Shown: positions 60,026 to 64,000 of the stretch, in pieces
Numbering within the stretch: the first letter of the stretch is position 1
Layout: the number at the start of each line of letters is the position of its first letter
Source: Amycolatopsis mongoliensis
GTDB lineage: Bacteria > Actinomycetota > Actinomycetes > Mycobacteriales > Pseudonocardiaceae
NCBI RefSeq assembly: GCF_030285665.1
Contig: NZ_CP127295.1
Location: 3,410,001-3,474,000 of the forward strand
Direction: 5' to 3'
Length of the DNA stretch: 64,000 bases
The notes under the pieces: generated by a model
The model's input: only the letters and a program-made list of their open reading frames with translations
What the model was told of the DNA's origin: nothing
Databases searched by the model: none
Translations under genes and position numbers: made by a program

Positions 60026-60294
60026 TGGCCACGCCGAAGTCACGTGTGGCCGGTGCTGACCGGCCCACGCCCGAGCAGACGGCCGAGAAGGATGCGGCCG
60101 CCGCGTCTGCAGCCGAGCGCGCCGAGGAGACAGCGGCGGCCGAGGCCGCCGCGGTCGAGGGCAGCGACACCACCACGGACTACGCCCGCCGAGCCGGCGG
60201 CTGGGTGCTCACCGACCGCGGTTGGGTGATCGAGGACCAGCCTGCCGACGCGCACCAGGACGACGAGCACGCCGAGGGAGGCGAGCAGACGTGA
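60025..60294 (+). CDS. Prophage head-region hypothetical protein, 89 residues
   Basis: Low-complexity Ala/Glu/Thr-rich first half and a C-terminal RAGGWVLTDRGWVIEDQ repeat-like Trp motif. ATG overlaps the capsid stop (TGATG), so it is translated with the capsid fusion. Possibly a head accessory or decoration protein; not recognised. Confidence 0.6.
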   Translation: MATPKSRVAGADRPTPEQTAEKDAAAASAAERAEETAAAEAAAVEGSDTTTDYARRAGGWVLTDRGWVIEDQPADAHQDDEHAEGGEQT

Positions 60295-60641
60295 CCGTGG
60301 CGTGGCCGCCGCAGCTCGCGGACCTGAAGGAGGACATGAACGTCCCGGACGACCGGGACGACGACCTGCTGCAGGCGAACCTCGACGCCGCGGTGGCCTT
60401 CGTCGAACGCGTCCGGTCCGATGTGGACTACGGGCAGTTCCCGATGCCGGGGGCGAAGGTCCCGACGGCCGATCTGATGCTCGGCACGATCCGGCTGGCC
60501 GTGCGGTGGTTCACCCGCCGCCGGTCGCCGGAGGCGCTGGTGGACATGGCCGAGCTGGGCTCGGCGCGAGTGCCGTCGTTCGACGCTGACATCGACCGGC
60601 TGCTGCGCATCGGTCGCCACGCAAGGGCGATCGTCGGATGA
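60291..60641 (+). CDS. Head-tail connector protein (gp6-like)
   Basis: A 116-residue helical protein (LADLKEDMNVPDDRDDDLLQANLDAAVAFVERVRSDVDYG...GTIRLAVRWFTRRRSPEALV) with the pattern of phage head-tail connectors. GTGA overlap upstream and ATGA overlap downstream, in the position where connectors usually lie. Confidence 0.75.
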   Translation: MTVAWPPQLADLKEDMNVPDDRDDDLLQANLDAAVAFVERVRSDVDYGQFPMPGAKVPTADLMLGTIRLAVRWFTRRRSPEALVDMAELGSARVPSFDADIDRLLRIGRHARAIVG

Positions 60642-61003
60642 GCACCAGCATGCAGGACGCCGTCGCCGCGCTGGAGACCGCGCTCGCCGCCATGAACAAG
60701 CTGCGTGTCTACCAGGACCCTGGCGCCACGGTTCAGGGCATCGGCGCGGTGATCACGCCGCCGACTGTCGCGTGGGACAGCTTCGGCCGAGGCTGCGGCC
60801 CGACCGAAGCCACGTTCGTTGTGCACCTGGTCGTCCCATTCGACCAGTACGCCACCGCACGGCTCTACGAGCTCGTCGAGCCGGTGCGAGACGCGATCGA
60901 GGCGAACCCGCTGTTCGCGGTCGTCTCGGCATCCCCGGGCCTGCTGAGGCAGGGCGGGGCCGATCTTCCCACGTACGCCCTGACGGTCGACGTGGGTTTG
61001 TAG
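60638..61003 (+). CDS. Tail terminator / head closure-like protein
   Basis: A 121-residue protein (LETALAAMNKLRVYQDPGATVQGIGAVITPPTVAWDSFGRGCGPTEATFVVHLVVP...LYELVEPVRDAIEANPLFAVV) with the mixed fold and length of tail terminators. Its place between connector and tail tube supports this. Confidence 0.65.
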   Translation: MSTSMQDAVAALETALAAMNKLRVYQDPGATVQGIGAVITPPTVAWDSFGRGCGPTEATFVVHLVVPFDQYATARLYELVEPVRDAIEANPLFAVVSASPGLLRQGGADLPTYALTVDVGL

Positions 61004-61016
61004 GAGGAGGAAGACC

Positions 61017-61430
61017 ATGGGTGCGCTTACCGCTCGGCGGCTCAAGCTGCTGAACCTCACGATCGGCACGGTGTCGGTCGAGTGCCAGCTGTCGAGCTGG
61101 ACGCTGGACCCCGGCGTGCAGGACGGCGACCGGCTGTACAGCTACTGCCCGGACGGCGTCGCGGTCGCCGAGACCGACGCGGAGCCGACGCTACAGGTGA
61201 AGACCTACAGCAAGTGGGTGGCCGGCGGGTTCGAGGACTTCCTGTGGAACAACCGCGGCGTGGTCGTGGACTTCCAGCTCGACCACCACCCGGACATCGC
61301 GCTCGAGCACGTGCGGTGGACCGGGCAGGTGCTGATCCAGCCGGCGCCTGTCGGCGGCGACCGGGGCGACCAGGAGATGACCGAGATCACGTTCATGTGT
61401 GTCGGTGACCCCGAGTTCACGCGGCCGTAA
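61017..61430 (+). CDS. Tail tube (major tail) protein, probable
   Basis: A 137-residue beta-rich protein (LNLTIGTVSVECQLSSWTLDPGVQDGDRLYSYCPDG, WVAGGFEDFLWNNRGVVVDFQLDHHPD, MTEITFMCVGDPEFT) in the slot of the tail tube gene. AGGAGGAAG precedes the ATG. Assignment by fold impression and order. Confidence 0.6.
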   Translation: MGALTARRLKLLNLTIGTVSVECQLSSWTLDPGVQDGDRLYSYCPDGVAVAETDAEPTLQVKTYSKWVAGGFEDFLWNNRGVVVDFQLDHHPDIALEHVRWTGQVLIQPAPVGGDRGDQEMTEITFMCVGDPEFTRP

Positions 61431-61444
61431 GGGAGATCGACGAC

Positions 61445-61795
61445 ATGGCACGCCAGTCCGTTACCACGCAGCAGATTACTCGCGCCGGGACGATCCCGAC
61501 CGCGGGCTCCCCGAACGTCGACGGCGACATCATCGACACCGGCGCGTCGGTTTTCCTGTTGCTGTCCAACACCGGTGCTTCGCCCGCATCGGTCACCGTC
61601 GTCTCGCAGGCCACGTTCGACGGGCTCGCCGTCGACGACCTGACGGTGTCGCTCGCGGCCGGCGTCACGCGCGTGGTCGGCCCGATCTCGCCGGGCACGT
61701 TCGGGTTCCCCGCCGGCGACACCAACGCCAGCCGGGCGTTCGTGAACTACACCGGCACCCCGGCCGACATCAAGCGCTCCGTTCTGTCCTACTAG
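61445..61795 (+). CDS. Phage structural protein of unknown role, 116 residues
   Basis: Beta-strand-rich, no charged clusters (ASVFLLLSNTGASPASVTVVSQATFDGLAVDDLTVSLAAGVTRVVGPISPGTFGFPAGDTNASRAFVNYTG), resembling an immunoglobulin-like or fibre-type surface domain. GGGAGATCGACGAC precedes the ATG. It could decorate the capsid or tail tube. Confidence 0.6.
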   Translation: MARQSVTTQQITRAGTIPTAGSPNVDGDIIDTGASVFLLLSNTGASPASVTVVSQATFDGLAVDDLTVSLAAGVTRVVGPISPGTFGFPAGDTNASRAFVNYTGTPADIKRSVLSY

Positions 61796-61805
61796 GAGAC
61801 ACGTC

Positions 61806-62081
61806 ATGCTGACCTTGCACATCACCGGTGACAACGGGTTCGACGCTGAGGTGGTCGCGAAACCGCGGCACATTCTCGCGTTCGAGCGCGCGACCGGCAC
61901 GAAGTTCTCCGAGCTGGAGGACGAGGTGTCGATGGCCACGATCTACCAGCTGGCGCACCTGGTCATGAAAATCCAGCACCCCCAGGACACCCCGGTGAAG
62001 CTGGCCGAGTTCGAAGAAACCTTCGACGTGCTGCCGGTCGCCGACGAGCAGACGCCGGACCCTACCCCCGCGGGAGCCTGA
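61806..62081 (+). CDS. Tail assembly chaperone, upstream frame
   Basis: A 91-residue protein (LTLHITGDNGFDAEVVAKPRHILAFERATGTKFSELEDEVSMATIYQLAHLVM) of the usual actinophage gpG-like size and position before the tape measure. AGGAGAC precedes the ATG. A second frame (next entry) probably extends it by -1 frameshifting. Confidence 0.75.
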   Translation: MLTLHITGDNGFDAEVVAKPRHILAFERATGTKFSELEDEVSMATIYQLAHLVMKIQHPQDTPVKLAEFEETFDVLPVADEQTPDPTPAGA

Positions 62082-62089
62082 ACCGCACG

Positions 62090-62266
62090 GTGATCGCTCT
62101 CGCGGTCGCCACCGGGATAGCCCCGCAGTCCATCGCAGCGCTGGACGAGCGGTCGATCATCACGATGGCCTGGATGGTCGACCAGCAGAACAAGCAGGCC
62201 AACGGGAAAACCTCGGGGACAGGTGAAGTCCCGAGCCGCTACGGCTCCGCCCAGATGTCCGGATAG
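62090..62266 (+). CDS. Tail assembly chaperone, second frame (probable -1 frameshift extension)
   Basis: 58 residues from GTG 62090 (IALAVATGIAPQSIAALDERSIITMAWMVDQQNK), in the -1 frame relative to the upstream gene; that frame stays open far back across the first gene. C5 runs at 61979-61983 and 62065-62069 allow a CCC codon to slip back by one. gpG/gpGT pairs made this way are normal upstream of tape measure genes. Confidence 0.6.
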   Translation: MIALAVATGIAPQSIAALDERSIITMAWMVDQQNKQANGKTSGTGEVPSRYGSAQMSG

Positions 62267-62286
62267 GCGCGAGGGAGGTGCACCCG

Positions 62287-62784
62287 ATGGCGAAGACCAT
62301 GCTCGTCGTGAAGGTGCGCATCGACGGTGTGCGGGAGATTCTGCGCGCCTTCAGCGTGCTGCCGAAGGACGCGCAGAACGCGATCCGCGACCACTCGCAG
62401 GCCCTGGCGCGCAAGCTCGCGATCAAAGCCGTGGTGGACGTGTCGCTCCACGGTGGACCGCAGGGGCCGAACCTCTCGACCACGGTCAAGGCCGTGCGTG
62501 ACCGGGTCCCGGCGATCCAGGTGGGCGGCACCCGGCGGATCGGTAGCACGCGCGCACCCGCGTACGGGATGCTGTTCGGCTCGCTGTTCGGCATGAACGG
62601 CCGGTCCGGGTGGTTCTCCTACGCTCGCTACGCCAGCGCGGCCGGACGCCAGTACCGACCGCACCAGGGCCGGGACGCGTACGCGTTCTTCCCGCTCGTG
62701 GAGCGCGAGGCCGCCACGATTTCGCGCGAGTGGCACGCCGCGGTCGATGACGTGATCCGCAAGTTCTCCGAGGGCGGTGCGTGA
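62287..62784 (+). CDS. HK97 gp10-like tail completion protein
   Basis: A 165-residue protein (VLPKDAQNAIRDHSQALARKLAIKAVVDVSLHGG, TRRIGSTRAPAYGMLFGSLFGMNGRSGWFSYARY, GRDAYAFFPLVEREAATISREW) fitting the HK97 gp10 family, which closes the head-tail joint. GAGGGAGG lies 7 bp before ATG 62287. Stop overlaps the tape measure start (TGATG). Its place after the chaperone is unusual, since it more often precedes the tail tube. Confidence 0.75.
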   Translation: MAKTMLVVKVRIDGVREILRAFSVLPKDAQNAIRDHSQALARKLAIKAVVDVSLHGGPQGPNLSTTVKAVRDRVPAIQVGGTRRIGSTRAPAYGMLFGSLFGMNGRSGWFSYARYASAAGRQYRPHQGRDAYAFFPLVEREAATISREWHAAVDDVIRKFSEGGA

Positions 62785-64000
62785 TGGCCAGCGGCGAGCG
62801 CACGGTCAGGATCAAGTTCGACGGCTCCAGCGCCGGTCTCGTCGCCGCGGCGGCGGTGGCCAAGGCCGAGATGAAGTCGCTGAGCGACGACGCGAAGAAG
62901 CGCAGCAAGGCGCTGAACGACTTCGCCGGTGGCGTCGGCAAGGCCGCGCGCGGCGTGATGGATCTGGCATCCAAGGCCGCGTCCGCCGCGTCGATCGCGA
63001 ATCTGCTGCCCGTCGCCATCAATGGGATCATCGCTGCGGCCGGGCTGCTGCCGCTCGCAGTCGCGGCCGGGTTCGCGTTCGCCGGTGCGATGCTGGCTGT
63101 CAAGCTCGGTGCCGACGGTGCGAAACGTGCGTTCTCCCAGCTGAATCCGCAGCTGACTTCGTTGAAGTCGGCGGTGTCGGCGAGCTTCGAGAAGTCCCTG
63201 AACCCTGCCGTCAAGAACCTGCAAGGCCTGCTCCCGAAGACCACCAGCGGGTTTCAGCAGATCGCCACCGCGATGGGCGGCGTGGCCACGAAGGTCACGG
63301 GCGTGGTCGCCTCGGCGAAGGGCGCCGAGCAGGTCAACACCCTGCTGTCGGGCACGGCCAAGGTGGTCCAGAACGTCGGCGCGTTCTTGGCCCCGGTGAC
63401 CGCCGCGTTCCTGCGGATCGGCGCGGTTGCGATGCCGATCCTGGTGCAGCTGACCGGCGGGCTCGGCGCGGCCGGTGAGAAGTTCAACGCGGCGGTGCAG
63501 AGCTTCGCCGACTCCGGCGGGCTGGAGCAGTGGATCCGCAAGGCCGTCGACGGGTTCAAGTCGTTCTTCGCCGTCGTCGGTGACGTGGTCGGGATCATCT
63601 CCTCGGTGCTCGGCGCGATCCAGGACGCCGGTGGCGGAGTCGGTGGGTTCATCGGCCCGCTGCTGAAGACCGTGCGCGAGTTCCTGGACTCCGCGCAGGG
63701 GCACGACACGCTGGTGAAGTTCTTCCAGGCGCTGAACACCGTGGCCGGTGTGGTGTCGAAGGTGCTCGGCGCGCTGCTTCAGGCGGTCGCTCCGGCGATC
63801 CCGCCGCTGGCCTCGGCCTTCGCGAACCTGGCGACGACCATCGGCAACATCCTGGTGCCGGTCATCAACTTCCTGGCGCCGGTGCTGCAGAACATCGCGA
63901 ACTTCATCGCGCAGAACACCAGCTGGATCACGCCGCTGGTGATCGCGATCGGCATTTGGTCCGCGGCAATCTGGGTGCTGAACGCCGCAATGTACGCCAA
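62784..64000 (+). CDS. Tape measure protein (cut off by the right edge)
   Basis: The first 405 residues of a long helical protein. It begins MASGERTVRIKFDGSS, then alternating Ala/Lys-rich helices and hydrophobic stretches (IANLLPVAINGIIAAAGLLPLAVAAGFAFAGAML, LLKTVREFL), typical of tape measure proteins that set tail length and help DNA ejection. No stop before the window ends. Confidence 0.85.
   Translation, partial: MASGERTVRIKFDGSSAGLVAAAAVAKAEMKSLSDDAKKRSKALNDFAGGVGKAARGVMDLASKAASAASIANLLPVAINGIIAAAGLLPLAVAAGFAFAGAMLAVKLGADGAKRAFSQLNPQLTSLKSAVSASFEKSLNPAVKNLQGLLPKTTSGFQQIATAMGGVATKVTGVVASAKGAEQVNTLLSGTAKVVQNVGAFLAPVTAAFLRIGAVAMPILVQLTGGLGAAGEKFNAAVQSFADSGGLEQWIRKAVDGFKSFFAVVGDVVGIISSVLGAIQDAGGGVGGFIGPLLKTVREFLDSAQGHDTLVKFFQALNTVAGVVSKVLGALLQAVAPAIPPLASAFANLATTIGNILVPVINFLAPVLQNIANFIAQNTSWITPLVIAIGIWSAAIWVLNAAMYA

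Noticed and set aside
54959..60043. A 1694-codon minus-strand frame opposite the terminase and capsid genes
   Set aside because: Very long but composed of Val/Arg/Gly/Asp-biased shadow sequence; it spans several well-supported phage genes on the other strand.
62090..62266. Second chaperone frame taken as an independent ordinary gene
   Set aside because: Its best ribosome site is 12 bp away and the -1 frame is open far upstream, so a frameshift extension is more likely, though separate initiation is not excluded.

Overview
The window is high-GC actinobacterial DNA, most like the Pseudonocardiaceae (Amycolatopsis and relatives). This rests on strong G/C third-position bias, GTG/TTG starts, ATGA/GTGA stop-start overlaps, many promoters that look leaderless, and the mix of families present (PaaX, F420-type LLM oxidoreductase, CBM13 glycosidases, Opp-type sugar import). 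Genus assignment is inference. Two parts are visible: host chromosome from 1 to about 45.35 kb, and the left part of an integrated siphovirus-type prophage from about 45.4 kb to the right edge.

Host, 1-16 kb: a truncated Sfp-type phosphopantetheinyl transferase; a benzoylformate decarboxylase-like ThDP enzyme behind a palindromic operator; a NitT/TauT-type binding lipoprotein; an acyl-CoA dehydrogenase; an enoyl-CoA hydratase / acyl-CoA ligase / TetR operon; an amidohydrolase; then small regulators and enzymes (TfoX-like, GNAT, DtxR-like, LLM, a HTH protein, a zinc alcohol dehydrogenase behind twin palindromes, an AlkB-like dioxygenase, an ArsR-like regulator divergent from membrane proteins). 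Convergent genes are often separated by long perfect hairpins.

Host, 16-23 kb: an FAD monooxygenase, then a 5-oxoproline operon (MFS transporter, DUF1445 D-glutamate cyclase-like protein, PxpA, PxpB, PxpC), divergent from a GntR/FCD regulator with a good operator between them; then an AlkD-like protein.

Host, 23-40 kb: a fungal-wall and beta-glucan utilisation region. Four secreted glycosidases, each carrying a CBM13 ricin-type domain, lie together on the minus strand: GH16 (beta-1,3-glucanase), GH75 (chitosanase), GH30 (probably beta-1,6-glucanase) and GH18 (chitinase). Two divergent ROK regulators follow, then an operon for a dipeptide/oligosaccharide-type ABC importer ending in a GH1 beta-glucosidase. 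Together these would cut fungal wall polymers outside, import oligosaccharides and hydrolyse them inside.

Host, 40-45.3 kb: a PaaX-controlled CoA-thioester aromatic module: acyl-CoA dehydrogenase, a two-domain salicylyl-CoA / 2-aminobenzoyl-CoA monooxygenase-reductase, a RidA protein and PaaX.

Prophage, 45.4-64 kb: integrase and repressor (overlapping, minus strand), a divergent control region with three repressor-like operators, an excisionase-like HTH gene, tightly overlapped early genes, a replication initiator and DnaB helicase, a block of minus-strand small genes next to a duplicated dnaB tail, XRE and HNH genes, terminase small and large subunits, a 1024-residue fused portal-protease-major capsid gene with two internal start sites, connector and tail genes, a probable frameshifted tail-assembly chaperone pair, and a tape measure gene cut by the right edge. 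Lysis genes, tail tip and attR must lie beyond the window. No rRNA, tRNA, CRISPR array or insertion sequence was seen.
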